Shown here: one piece after another, positions 16,898 to 26,094 of the stretch | Numbering within the stretch: position 1 is the first letter of the stretch | Layout of the letters: each line of letters begins with the position of its first letter | Source: JAZBPO01 sp963691775 | GTDB lineage: Bacteria > Pseudomonadota > Gammaproteobacteria > Pseudomonadales > Azotimanducaceae | Length of the DNA: 64,000 nt | Direction: 5' to 3' | NCBI GenBank assembly: GCA_963691775.1 | Contig: OY829369.1 | Coordinates: 1 to 64,000, forward strand | Translations under genes and position numbers: made by a program | The notes under the pieces: model-generated | Databases searched by the model: none | What the model saw: only the letters and a program-made list of their open reading frames with translations | Told to the model about the DNA's origin: nothing

Positions 16898-18178
16898 TCA
16901 GCGTGTCTCGATCGGCGTGATGTCTCGCCGCGTCTCGCCAGTGTAAAGCTGGCGCGGACGGCCGATCCGGTAGGGCGCGCCAATCATTTCATTCCAATGC
17001 GCGATCCATCCCGGCGTTCGGCCAGTGGCGAAGATGACGGTGAACATGGAGGTCGGGATGCCGATGGCCTTCAGCACGATGCCGGAATAGAAGTCGACGT
17101 TCGGGAAAAGCTTCTTCTCGACGAAGTAGGGGTCTTCGAGGGCGATCTTCTCCAGGCGCATCGCGAGTTCGAGCTGCGGGTCATTGACCCCCAGCTGCTC
17201 GAGCACTTCATCGCAGGACTGCTTCATTACTTTGGCGCGCGGATCGTAGTTCTTGTATACGCGGTGGCCGAAGCCCATGAGCTTGAACGGGTCGTTCTTA
17301 TCCTTCGCCTTGGCGATGTACTCATCGATGCGCGAGACGTCTCCAATCTCGTCGAGCATGTCGAGGACAGCTTCGTTGGCGCCGCCGTGAGACGGTCCCC
17401 AGAGCGCCGCGATTCCAGAGGCGATACAGGCAAAGGGATTTGCGCCAGTAGAGCCCGCCAGGCGTACGGTCGAGGTTGAGGCGTTCTGCTCGTGATCCGC
17501 GTGAAGGGTGAAGATACGATCCATGGCGCGGACGATGGCCGGGTCGATGGACCAGTCCTCGCATGGATTGCCGAACATCATGTAGAGAAAGTTCTCCGCG
17601 TAGGAAAGATCGTTGCGCGGATACATGAAGGGCTGGCCGATCGAGTACTTGTACGACATCGCTGCGAGGGTTGGCATCTTCGCGATCAGCCGGTGGGCTG
17701 AAATCTCGCGGTGGCGCTCATCGGAGATATCGAGCGAGTCGTGATAGAAGGCCGAAAGCGCACCGACCACGCCAATCATGATCGCCATCGGATGTGCGTC
17801 GCGACGAAAGCCGTTGAAGAAGTTCCTGAGCTGCTCGTGAACCATCGTGTGATTGGTGATGGTCGTGTCGAACTCGGCTTTCTGCTCGGCGCTCGGAAGC
17901 TCGCCATGGAGCAGCAGATAGCAGGTTTCGAGGAAATCTGCCTGTTCGGCAAGTTGCTCGATTGGATAGCCGCGATGGAGCAGAACGCCTGCGCCTCCAT
18001 CGATGTAGGTGATAGCTGATTCGCAGGACGCAGTCGATACGAAGCCTGGGTCGTAGGTGAAGAAACCGTTGCCGGTCAGAGACGAAACGTCGACCACCGA
18101 GGGGCCCGTGCTGCCATCCCGAATCGGGAGTTCGATCGGGGCCTGCCCGTCAATATTCAATTGGGCGGTCCTGGACAT
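16898..18178 (-). CDS. gltA: Citrate synthase (type II)
   Basis: 426 residues, the size of the NADH-sensitive hexameric enzymes. It condenses acetyl-CoA and oxaloacetate, the entry step of the TCA cycle. Marks include DPGFVSTASCESAITYIDG near the N-terminus, the catalytic His in LWGPSHGGANEAVL and GFGHRVYKNYDPRAKV, and the catalytic Asp region NVDFYSG. It is divergent from the sdhCDAB-suc block, the arrangement of Pseudomonas and relatives, so both directions may share control from the 307-bp intergenic region. Confidence 0.97.
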   Translation of the reverse strand: MSRTAQLNIDGQAPIELPIRDGSTGPSVVDVSSLTGNGFFTYDPGFVSTASCESAITYIDGGAGVLLHRGYPIEQLAEQADFLETCYLLLHGELPSAEQKAEFDTTITNHTMVHEQLRNFFNGFRRDAHPMAIMIGVVGALSAFYHDSLDISDERHREISAHRLIAKMPTLAAMSYKYSIGQPFMYPRNDLSYAENFLYMMFGNPCEDWSIDPAIVRAMDRIFTLHADHEQNASTSTVRLAGSTGANPFACIASGIAALWGPSHGGANEAVLDMLDEIGDVSRIDEYIAKAKDKNDPFKLMGFGHRVYKNYDPRAKVMKQSCDEVLEQLGVNDPQLELAMRLEKIALEDPYFVEKKLFPNVDFYSGIVLKAIGIPTSMFTVIFATGRTPGWIAHWNEMIGAPYRIGRPRQLYTGETRRDITPIETR

Positions 18179-18485
18179 GTGCGACTCCTCGGTTGCGTTT
18201 CGCCTGCGGCCCTGCAGGGAGGCCGAAAGCTAGCGACGGGTCTGGGGGTTGTCAACGCGATGCGGCCGGCCTGCGCGCGCACGCGGCGGCGGCTTTTTGC
18301 ACGCTTTCGCAATGCGCGCAGGTTTGTCATGGGCGGGGGGCGGCACTATTATCGCGACGCGCCACGCTTGGGTGTTCCTGGGCTGGCAATGAGCGCTTCA
18401 GGGCAGCTGTCCACGGGCCGATCAGGCGCTACGCCTGACAGCATGCTTTGGAAGCCGGAATACGACCCAATTTTCAGGGGTAGGG
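18179..18485. other. gltA-sdhC divergent intergenic region
   Basis: 307 bp that must contain the gltA and sdh promoters. No convincing sigma-70 hexamer pair or operator palindrome could be fixed by eye. The sdhC start is preceded by CAGGGGTAGGG. Confidence 0.5.
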
Positions 18486-18863
18486 ATGAACGCACACGAC
18501 AGGCCCGTCAACCTCGATCTTACGAAGTTTGCATTTCCGCTCCCCGCGCTTGCGTCGATCACGCATCGCATCACGGGCGTTGTGCTGTTCGTGGGTATCG
18601 CTTTCATGCTCGTTGCTTTCGATCGGTCCGTAAGCTCGGAGGCGGGCTTTCAGGACGCGCTCGCCATGATGGCGACGCCCTTCGGTCGCTTCGTCAGCTG
18701 GGGGCTGCTCACGGCGCTCGGGTATCACTTCCTGGCCGGCATCAAGCATCTGTTTCTCGATTGGGACGTCGGCGACACCCTCACGGGCGCACGTCTAGGC
18801 GCGCAGCTGGTGATCGCGGGGTCCGTCTTGCTGAGCCTGCTGGCGGGAGTCTGGGTATGGTAA
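18486..18863 (+). CDS. sdhC: Succinate dehydrogenase cytochrome b556 subunit SdhC
   Basis: 125 residues with three hydrophobic segments (about 28-50, 63-88 and 105-124). It anchors SdhAB in the inner membrane and helps bind haem b and ubiquinone. Family marks are RPVNLDLTKFAFPLPALASI, ITHRITGVVLF and the haem-ligand region YHFLAGIKHLFLD. It is first gene of sdhCDAB. The TAA stop overlaps the sdhD start by 7 bp. Confidence 0.93.
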   Translation: MNAHDRPVNLDLTKFAFPLPALASITHRITGVVLFVGIAFMLVAFDRSVSSEAGFQDALAMMATPFGRFVSWGLLTALGYHFLAGIKHLFLDWDVGDTLTGARLGAQLVIAGSVLLSLLAGVWVW

Positions 18864-19225
18864 GCAGCGCAACAAGCCTGACGCGGAGCGGGCTGTCAGA
18901 TTTCATCGTCCAGCGTGTGTCCGCCTTCGTGCTTGCAGCGTATACGCTGTGCGTGGTCGGCTACGTTCTGGTGACGCCCGGGATGGACTACGCCACGTGG
19001 CTCGAGTTCCAGAGCCGCGGCTCTATGCGTATGTTCGGCACCCTTGCTGTGTTTGCGCTGGCGGCGCATGCCTGGATCGGCATGTGGACGATCGGCACTG
19101 ATTACATTCGGGATCACTACTTCGGATCCCGTTCGACCACGATTCGCGGGCTGTACCAGGTCCTCTGCGCCGGCGCGGTGTTTATCTACGTCGCCTGGGG
19201 TGTTGACCTCTTCTGGAGCTTGTAA
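18857..19225 (+). CDS. sdhD: Succinate dehydrogenase membrane anchor subunit SdhD
   Basis: 122 residues from an ATG at 18857 lying inside the sdhC stop region (7-bp overlap). Three membrane segments are visible (about 18-42, 56-80 and 95-120). The segment DFIVQRVSAFVLAAYTL is typical of SdhD, and AAHAWIGMWTIGTDYI carries the His expected for haem b. It pairs with SdhC to form the quinone site. Confidence 0.9.
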   Translation: MVSSATSLTRSGLSDFIVQRVSAFVLAAYTLCVVGYVLVTPGMDYATWLEFQSRGSMRMFGTLAVFALAAHAWIGMWTIGTDYIRDHYFGSRSTTIRGLYQVLCAGAVFIYVAWGVDLFWSL

Positions 19226-19227
19226 GC

Positions 19228-21000
19228 ATGGCCAACATCCGAACCATGACGTTCGACGCCGTCATCGTCGGGGGCGGTGGCGCCGGCATGCGCGCGTCGC
19301 TGCAGCTTGCGCAGAGCGGTCTGAAGACCGCCTGCATGTCCAAGGTGTTCCCGACGCGCTCGCACACTGTCTCGGCCCAGGGCGGGATCACCTGCGCTAT
19401 CGCATCGGACGACCCGAACGACGATTGGCGCTGGCACATGTACGACACCGTCAAGGGGTCGGACTACATCGGCGATCAGGATGCGATCGAGTACATGTGC
19501 TCCGTCGGGCCCCAGGCTGTCTTCGAGCTCGAACACATGGGGCTGCCGTTCTCTCGAACCGAGACAGGCCGCATTTATCAGCGTCCCTTTGGCGGACAGT
19601 CAAAGGACTTCGGCAAGGGGGGGCAGGCGGCGCGCACCTGCGCGGCGGCCGACCGGACCGGTCACGCCCTCCTGCACACGCTCTATCAGCAGAACCTGAA
19701 GGCCAACACCGCCTTTCTGTCCGAGTGGTTCGCGGTCGATCTCGTCACGAATCAGGATGGTGCGGTCACCGGCGTCATCGCCCTGCAAATCGAGACCGGC
19801 GAGGTCGTCTACGTCAAGTCCAAGGCCGTCGTGCTCGCTACGGGCGGCGCGGGCCGGATCTACGCGTCAACCACGAATGCGCTCATGAATACCGGTGACG
19901 GCACGGGTATGGCGCTGCGCGCCGGCATTCCGGTGCAAGACATGGAGATGTGGCAGTTCCATCCGACCGGCATTCACGGCGCTGGCACGCTGGTGACTGA
20001 AGGATGCAGGGGTGAGGGCGGCTATCTGATCAACAAGGACGGCGAGCGTTTCATGGAGCGCTACGCACCGAACGCAAAGGACCTCGCGGGTCGGGACGTC
20101 GTCGCGCGTTCCATGGTGATGGAGATCCTCGAGGGGCGCGGTGTCGGACCGGAAGGCGATCACGTGCTGCTCAAGCTCGACCACCTGGGCGAGAAGACGC
20201 TCAATCAACGCCTCCCAGGGATTCTCGAGCTGTCGCGAACGTTTGCGCACGTGGATCCCGTCAAGGCGCCCATCCCAGTTGTGCCGACGTGCCACTACAT
20301 GATGGGCGGAACGGCCACGAACATTCACGGCCAGGCCATCCGGCAGGACGCGAGCGGCGAGGACGGCTTTGTCGAAGGACTCTTCGCGTGCGGAGAGGCT
20401 GCGTGCGTGTCGGTTCACGGTGCGAACCGCCTCGGCGGCAATTCGCTCCTTGATCTTGTCGTCTTCGGCCGCGCAGCGGGCCTGTTCCTTGAGGAGCAAT
20501 TACGGTCCGGGGTCGCGTATCGCGAGGCCTCCGACGATGATATAGAGCGTGCTGCGTCACGCCTGACTCGCCTCGACGAAAGCACCGGGGGCGAAAGCAC
20601 GGCGGCGCTGCGCAAGGAACTGCAGACCTGCATGCAGAACAACTTCGGGGTATTCCGCACCGAGGACAACATGCAGGCGGGCGTGAAGGTCCTTGCGGAC
20701 CTCCGTGAGCGCATCGGCGACGTGCACCTCGCGGACAAGAGCAAGGCCTTCAACACTGCGCGGCTGGAAGCCCTCGAACTCGGCAATCTTCTCGAGATTG
20801 CCGAAGCGACGGCCATATCTGCTCTTGAGCGCCGCGAAAGTCGCGGTGCGCATGCGCGTGATGACTATCAGGAGCGTGACGATGCCAACTGGCTCGCACA
20901 CTCAATGTACGACCCCACGACGAAGACGCTGGGCAAGCGGGCGGTGAACTTCCAACCCAAGACGATGGAGCGCTTCGAGCCGAAGGTGCGGACCTACTGA
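19228..21000 (+). CDS. sdhA: Succinate dehydrogenase flavoprotein subunit SdhA
   Basis: 590 residues. The catalytic subunit oxidises succinate to fumarate with covalently bound FAD. The FAD-binding motif VIVGGGGAGMRASL lies near residues 11-24. The FAD-linking His is in the segment SKVFPTRSHTVSAQGG. Active-site segments HPTGIHGAGTL, TEGCRGEGGYL and CHYMMGGTATN are intact, and the C-terminus carries NFQPKTMERF. It begins 2 bp after sdhD. Confidence 0.97.
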   Translation: MANIRTMTFDAVIVGGGGAGMRASLQLAQSGLKTACMSKVFPTRSHTVSAQGGITCAIASDDPNDDWRWHMYDTVKGSDYIGDQDAIEYMCSVGPQAVFELEHMGLPFSRTETGRIYQRPFGGQSKDFGKGGQAARTCAAADRTGHALLHTLYQQNLKANTAFLSEWFAVDLVTNQDGAVTGVIALQIETGEVVYVKSKAVVLATGGAGRIYASTTNALMNTGDGTGMALRAGIPVQDMEMWQFHPTGIHGAGTLVTEGCRGEGGYLINKDGERFMERYAPNAKDLAGRDVVARSMVMEILEGRGVGPEGDHVLLKLDHLGEKTLNQRLPGILELSRTFAHVDPVKAPIPVVPTCHYMMGGTATNIHGQAIRQDASGEDGFVEGLFACGEAACVSVHGANRLGGNSLLDLVVFGRAAGLFLEEQLRSGVAYREASDDDIERAASRLTRLDESTGGESTAALRKELQTCMQNNFGVFRTEDNMQAGVKVLADLRERIGDVHLADKSKAFNTARLEALELGNLLEIAEATAISALERRESRGAHARDDYQERDDANWLAHSMYDPTTKTLGKRAVNFQPKTMERFEPKVRTY

Positions 21001-21048
21001 GGTCTGGATTCATCACCGAATTTCGAAGCTTTCCGAAGGGAGCCAACC

Positions 21049-21753
21049 ATGCAAGTCAGCATTTACCGCTATGACCCGGATGTCGATCAGGCACCACGCA
21101 TGCAGGACGTCGCCGTCGAATTGCCAGAGGGCAAGGACCTCATGGTGCTCGACGTACTCGAACTCATGAAGGCGCAGGACCCAACCGTCGCTTATCGGCG
21201 CTCATGCCGCGAGGGCGTTTGTGGTTCCGATGGCATCAACATGAACGGGAAGAACGGTCTCGCCTGCATTACGCCTGTGTCGCAGGTGGCCAAGAAAGAC
21301 CGTCTCGTTCTACGGCCGCTGCCGGGCCTTCCGGTTGTTCGCGATCTCGTGGTCGATATGGGGCAGTTCTACAAGCAGTACGAGAAGATCAAGCCGTATC
21401 TGCAGAACCCGACGCCAGCGCCGGCGCAGGAGCGTCTCCAGACGCCTGAGGACCGAGAGAAGCTCGACGGCCTCTACGAGTGCATTTTGTGCGCATGCTG
21501 TTCCACCTCCTGCCCGTCTTTCTGGTGGAATCCGGACAAGTTCGTCGGTCCGGCGGGGCTGCTTCAGGCGTATCGCTTTCTTGCGGATACGCGGGACACG
21601 GCGACCGCCGACCGGCTCTCTGAGCTTGACGACCCGTTCAGCGTGTTCCGCTGCAGGGGCATCATGAACTGCGTCTCCGTATGTCCGAAGGGGCTCAACC
21701 CGACCCGGGCGATCGGCCACATCCGGCAGATGCTCATGCAGCAGGCCACCTGA
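21049..21753 (+). CDS. sdhB: Succinate dehydrogenase iron-sulfur subunit SdhB
   Basis: 234 residues. It passes electrons from FAD to quinone through three clusters. The 2Fe-2S ligands are in SCREGVCGSDGINMNG with a later Cys in LACIT. The 4Fe-4S motif is LYECILCACCSTSCPSFWW, and the 3Fe-4S ligands are in RCRGIMNCVSVCPKGLNP. A GAAGGGAG ribosome binding site precedes the ATG. It is the last sdh gene and is followed by hairpins before sucA. Confidence 0.97.
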   Translation: MQVSIYRYDPDVDQAPRMQDVAVELPEGKDLMVLDVLELMKAQDPTVAYRRSCREGVCGSDGINMNGKNGLACITPVSQVAKKDRLVLRPLPGLPVVRDLVVDMGQFYKQYEKIKPYLQNPTPAPAQERLQTPEDREKLDGLYECILCACCSTSCPSFWWNPDKFVGPAGLLQAYRFLADTRDTATADRLSELDDPFSVFRCRGIMNCVSVCPKGLNPTRAIGHIRQMLMQQAT

Positions 21754-21809
21754 AGCCTGTCCGCGAAAGCGGTGCGCGGGGAGGAGGGCTCGCCCGCACC
21801 GCAGTTTGA

Positions 21810-21824
21810 CCGGCCGCTGGCCGG
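21810..21824. terminator. Hairpin between sdhB and sucA
   Basis: CCGGCC-GCT-GGCCGG is a perfect 6-bp GC stem. Just upstream, 21770-21799 forms a second imperfect stem (GGTGCG...CGCACC). Neither has a U-tract, so this is more likely a processing or attenuation structure that sets relative sdh and suc levels than a full terminator. Confidence 0.5.
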
Positions 21825-21946
21825 AACGATTACGCCGAGCGTGCGCGGCATCGGGCGATGCAGCGGCGCTGCACAGCCATGCCCGGCGGTTGTGCACGTG
21901 ACCAGAAAGTGGAGCGGACCAGCCGTCCGTGCCCGAGGGGGCGAGC

Positions 21947-24793
21947 ATGCAGGAAAATTTCATGGAGATGATGCGGCGCACGTCGCATCTCTCCGGCGGC
22001 AATGTTGCGTACATCGAGCAACTCTACGAGAACTTCCTCGAAGACCCGGCGACGGTGCCGGAGCAGTGGCGGGAGCATTTCGAGAAGCTTCCCCGCGTCG
22101 AGGGCGTGATCAGCCCGGATGTGCCGCATGCCCCGATCCGGACGCACTTCGAGCTTCTCGGCAAGGGTAAGGGGCGGGCGCGGCCCGCGACGCCGTCGCC
22201 CAGCGTTTCCTCTGAGCATGAGAAGAAGCAGGTTCGCGTGCTCGAATTGATCAGTGCGTTCCGTCACCGCGGGCACAAGGTCGCTGACATCGACCCCCTC
22301 GGGCAGATGGAGCGGGCCGGAACGCCCGTGCTGGATCTGGCCTATCACCGGCTCTCAGAGGCCGATCTCGACACGGTCTTTCAAACGGGCTCTTTCTTCT
22401 TCGGCGAGCCAGAAGCGCCGCTCGGGGAAATCATGCGTGCACTCAAGGAGACCTACTGCGGGACGGTCGGCGCGGAGTTCATGCATATCTCGGATGAAGC
22501 GGAGAAGCTTTGGGTGCAGCAGCGGCTCGAGAGTGTGCGTTGCCACCCTGACTACTCCGGCGACGTGAAGCGGATGGTTCTGGAGCGGCTGACGGCTGCT
22601 GAAGGCCTCGAGAAATACCTACACAACCGCTACCCGGGCACGAAGCGCTTCGGTCTCGAAGGTGGGGAGTCACTCATTCCCGCTATGCACGAATGCCTGC
22701 AGCGCGCCGGTTCTCACGGTGTCCTCGAGACGGTGATCGGAATGGCGCACCGGGGCCGGCTGAACGTGCTCGTGAACATTCTCGGGAAGCGGCCCGAGGA
22801 ACTCTTTGATGAGTTCGAGGGTAAGGTCACGCCCGAAACCGGCTCGGGCGACGTGAAGTATCACCAGGGCTTCTCGACGAACGTGGTCACGCCTGGCGGC
22901 GAGATGCACGTCGCGCTCGCGTTCAATCCTTCACATCTCGAAATCGTGGCACCCGTAGTCGAAGGCAGCGTGCGCGCGCGGCAGGACCGGCGCCTGGACT
23001 ACGACAACCAGAAGGTGCTGCCCGTCATCATTCATGGCGACGCCGCCTTTGCCGGTCAGGGCGTGGTCATGGAAACCTTCCAGATGTCCCAGACGCGCGC
23101 ATTCCGTACTGGGGGAACCATCCACGTAGTCATCAACAACCAGGTCGGCTTCACGACCCACCGTCAGGATGACGCGCGTTCGACCGAGTACTGCACCGAA
23201 GTCGCAAAGATGGTCCAGGCGCCGATCCTGCACGTGAACGGAGACGATCCGGAGGCGGTGCTCTACGCGATGCAGCTTGCGGTCGACTATCGGCAGGAGT
23301 TCAAGAAGGACTTCGTGATCGATCTTGTCTGCTATCGCCGCCGCGGCCACAACGAGGCCGAGGAGCCCGCGAAGACCCAGCCGCTCATGTACCAGCAGAT
23401 CCGCAAACAGGTCACGACTCGCGATAGCTACGCGCGGCGCCTCGTAGAGCAGGGGCTGCTCAGCGCGGAAGCAGATCAAAGGCTTGTGGACGGCTACCGG
23501 ACTGCCCTTGACGAGGGGCGCCATGTGGCGCTTTCGCTGGTCACCGAACCGGACAGTTCCCTGTTCGTGGACTGGCGGCCCTATCTGGGCCACGGCTGGA
23601 CCGTGGAAGGTGACACCACGTTCCCCCTCGAGAAGTTCCAGGAGCTTGCCGCTCGCATTCAGGACGTCCCCGAGGGCTTTGTCCTTCACCGCCAGGTGGA
23701 GAAGCTACAGGACGATCGCCGTCGCATGGCAGCGGGCGCCATGCCGATCAATTGGGGCTTCGCCGAGATCATGGCGTACACGACGCTCCAGCATGAAAAG
23801 CATCCCGTCCGCCTAACGGGCCAGGACTGCGGCGTAGGCACTTTTTCACATCGGCACGTCGCCCTGCACGATCAGAAGTCGGGCAAGCGCCACATCCCGA
23901 TCAACAAGCTCGACGACACCACCTTCGACGTCTACGACTCGCTCCTGTCCGAGGAAGCGGTGCTTGCGTTCGAGTACGGCTATGCGACGACATCGCCCCG
24001 CACGCTGGTGATATGGGAAGCGCAGTTCGGAGACTTCGCGAATGGCGCCCAGGTCGTGATCGACCAGTTCATTACCTCGGGCGAGCACAAGTGGCAGCGC
24101 TTATGCGGGCTTACGCTGCTGCTGCCGCACGGATATGAAGGTGCGGGTCCGGAGCATTCTTCGGCGCGCCTTGAGCGTTTCCTGCAAATGTGCGCTGAGC
24201 ACAACATTCAGGTGTGCGTGCCGACGACGCCGGCGCAGGTGTTCCACATGCTTCGCCGTCAGGTCATCCGCCCGCTCCGCAAACCCCTCGTGGTCATGAC
24301 GCCGAAGAGTCTGCTGCGTCACAAGCTCGCCGTGAGCTCTCTCGAGGACTTGTGCGAGGGTTGCTTCCAGCCGGTGATCGGCGAGATAGACGAGCTTGAT
24401 GCGAGAAAAGTCACCCGCCTCGTCATGTGTTCCGGCAAGGTCTACTACGACCTGCTTGAGCAGCGGCGGGAGCAGGCATTGAGCAACGTCGCGATCGTGC
24501 GTATCGAGCAGCTCTATCCGTTCCCGGAGGAAGAGCTTTCTGCCGTGCTCGCGCAGTTCACGAAGGTCAAGGAAGTTTTCTGGTGCCAGGAAGAGCCCAT
24601 GAACCAGGGTGCCTGGTACCCGTCGCAGCACCACATGCGGCGCGTGCTGAACAAGTACTTTCCAAAGGCGTATCTCGACTACGCAGGCCGCGACGCTTCC
24701 GCGTCGCCCGCTGCCGGCTACATGTCGCTGCACCTCGCTCAACAGGACAGGCTCGTGCGCAACGCTCTGGGCCTGTCCACCGAAGATGCCTGA
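21947..24793 (+). CDS. sucA: 2-oxoglutarate dehydrogenase E1 component
   Basis: 948 residues from the ATG at 21947 (MQENFMEMM), with GAGGGGGCGAG upstream; a GTG six codons earlier is possible. It is the thiamine-diphosphate E1 of the 2-oxoglutarate dehydrogenase complex. The N-terminal subunit-binding helix YIEQLYENFLEDPATVPEQW is followed by the 2-oxoglutarate dehydrogenase signature IGMAHRGRLNVL. Next come the ThDP/Mg region HVNGDDPEAV and then RRRGHNEAEEPAKTQP. The transketolase-like domain has HGYEGAGPEHSSARLERFLQ. Followed 21 bp later by sucB. Confidence 0.97.
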   Translation: MQENFMEMMRRTSHLSGGNVAYIEQLYENFLEDPATVPEQWREHFEKLPRVEGVISPDVPHAPIRTHFELLGKGKGRARPATPSPSVSSEHEKKQVRVLELISAFRHRGHKVADIDPLGQMERAGTPVLDLAYHRLSEADLDTVFQTGSFFFGEPEAPLGEIMRALKETYCGTVGAEFMHISDEAEKLWVQQRLESVRCHPDYSGDVKRMVLERLTAAEGLEKYLHNRYPGTKRFGLEGGESLIPAMHECLQRAGSHGVLETVIGMAHRGRLNVLVNILGKRPEELFDEFEGKVTPETGSGDVKYHQGFSTNVVTPGGEMHVALAFNPSHLEIVAPVVEGSVRARQDRRLDYDNQKVLPVIIHGDAAFAGQGVVMETFQMSQTRAFRTGGTIHVVINNQVGFTTHRQDDARSTEYCTEVAKMVQAPILHVNGDDPEAVLYAMQLAVDYRQEFKKDFVIDLVCYRRRGHNEAEEPAKTQPLMYQQIRKQVTTRDSYARRLVEQGLLSAEADQRLVDGYRTALDEGRHVALSLVTEPDSSLFVDWRPYLGHGWTVEGDTTFPLEKFQELAARIQDVPEGFVLHRQVEKLQDDRRRMAAGAMPINWGFAEIMAYTTLQHEKHPVRLTGQDCGVGTFSHRHVALHDQKSGKRHIPINKLDDTTFDVYDSLLSEEAVLAFEYGYATTSPRTLVIWEAQFGDFANGAQVVIDQFITSGEHKWQRLCGLTLLLPHGYEGAGPEHSSARLERFLQMCAEHNIQVCVPTTPAQVFHMLRRQVIRPLRKPLVVMTPKSLLRHKLAVSSLEDLCEGCFQPVIGEIDELDARKVTRLVMCSGKVYYDLLEQRREQALSNVAIVRIEQLYPFPEEELSAVLAQFTKVKEVFWCQEEPMNQGAWYPSQHHMRRVLNKYFPKAYLDYAGRDASASPAAGYMSLHLAQQDRLVRNALGLSTEDA

Positions 24794-24814
24794 CCCACAC
24801 ACGGGACCGAAGAA

Positions 24815-26065
24815 ATGAGTATCGAGATCAAGGCGCCTCAGTTCCCCGAGTCCGTCGCCGACGGCACGGTCGCGACCTGGCACAAGCAGGTTGGCGAGGC
24901 GGTGAAGCGAGACGAACTCCTGGTCGATATCGAGACGGACAAGGTCGTGCTCGAGGTCGTTGCGCCCGCCGATGGTGCGCTCACGGAAATTCACAAGCCC
25001 GAAGGCGAGATCGTCCTGTCCGAGGAAGTGCTCGCGGTTTTCGCGGCGGGCGCCGCGGCAGCGGCGCCGAGCGCGGATGCGGCCGCACCAGTAGCGCAGG
25101 CCAGTCCTGCGCAGGCTGCTCCGGCATCCCCGGCAGCCCGCAAGCTCGCGGAAGAGCGGGGGATCGACCCTGCAACGATCGCCGGTACGGGAAAGGACGG
25201 CCGGATTACCAAGGAAGACGTGCAGCGTGCGATCGACAGCCCGCCGCCGGCCACGGCTGCGCCCAAGTCTCCGCCAGCCGCTGATGCTGCGCCGGCAGCG
25301 CCCTCTGCAGAGGTTCCGGATGTGCTTGCGCGCATTCCGGGAGCGCCGCTCGACGACGGCGAACGCCCCGAGCGGCGCGTGCCGATGACGCGACTGCGCG
25401 CCTCGATTGCGCGACGTCTGGTCGAAGCTCAGCAGACGGCGGCCATGCTCACGACCTTCAACGAGGTCGACATGAAACCGATCATGGAGCTGCGCAGCCA
25501 GTACAAGGACCAGTTCGAGAAGGTGCACAACGGCACCCGTCTCGGCTTCATGTCGTTTTTCGTACGAGCGGCCACGGAGGCGCTAAAGCGTTTCCCTGCT
25601 GTGAATGCGTCGATCGACGGCTCCGATATCGTCTATCACGGCTACTACGACGTGGGGGTTGCCGTCGGCACGGATCGCGGCCTCGTGGTTCCCGTCATTC
25701 GAGATGCAGACAATCTCTCCCTGGCCCAGCTTGAAGAGCGTATCCGGGAATACGGCCTGAAAGCTCGCGACGGCAAACTGGCGCTCGAAGACATGGCCGG
25801 TGGAACTTTCACGATTTCGAACGGCGGCGTGTTCGGATCGCTCCTTTCGACGCCGATCCTGAATCCGCCGCAAACGGCCATTCTCGGTATGCACAAGATT
25901 CAGGACCGCCCCATGGCCGTAAACGGTGAGGTGGTGATCCGGCCGATGATGTATCTGGCCCTGTCCTACGACCATCGCCTGATCGACGGTTCGGAGGCGG
26001 TTCGCTTCCTCGTCACGATCAAGGAACTCATTGAAGAGCCCGCTCGGATTCTCCTCGAGATCTGA
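24815..26065 (+). CDS. sucB: 2-oxoglutarate dehydrogenase E2 (dihydrolipoyllysine succinyltransferase)
   Basis: 416 residues. The single lipoyl domain (1-78) carries the lipoylated Lys in DIETDKVVLEV. An Ala/Pro linker and the E3-binding domain (ASPAARKLAEERGIDPATI, about residues 104-140) follow, with a second Ala/Pro linker. The acyltransferase core (about 180-416) ends with the catalytic SYDHRLIDG. It forms the core of the complex with SucA and LpdA. Confidence 0.97.
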   Translation: MSIEIKAPQFPESVADGTVATWHKQVGEAVKRDELLVDIETDKVVLEVVAPADGALTEIHKPEGEIVLSEEVLAVFAAGAAAAAPSADAAAPVAQASPAQAAPASPAARKLAEERGIDPATIAGTGKDGRITKEDVQRAIDSPPPATAAPKSPPAADAAPAAPSAEVPDVLARIPGAPLDDGERPERRVPMTRLRASIARRLVEAQQTAAMLTTFNEVDMKPIMELRSQYKDQFEKVHNGTRLGFMSFFVRAATEALKRFPAVNASIDGSDIVYHGYYDVGVAVGTDRGLVVPVIRDADNLSLAQLEERIREYGLKARDGKLALEDMAGGTFTISNGGVFGSLLSTPILNPPQTAILGMHKIQDRPMAVNGEVVIRPMMYLALSYDHRLIDGSEAVRFLVTIKELIEEPARILLEI

Positions 26066-26094
26066 GACCGCCACGCCCATCGGAGACAAGGTTG

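Noticed and set aside
24101..25528. A 475-residue minus-strand open frame
   Set aside because: Antisense to sucA and sucB, rich in Arg/His, with no domain recognised.
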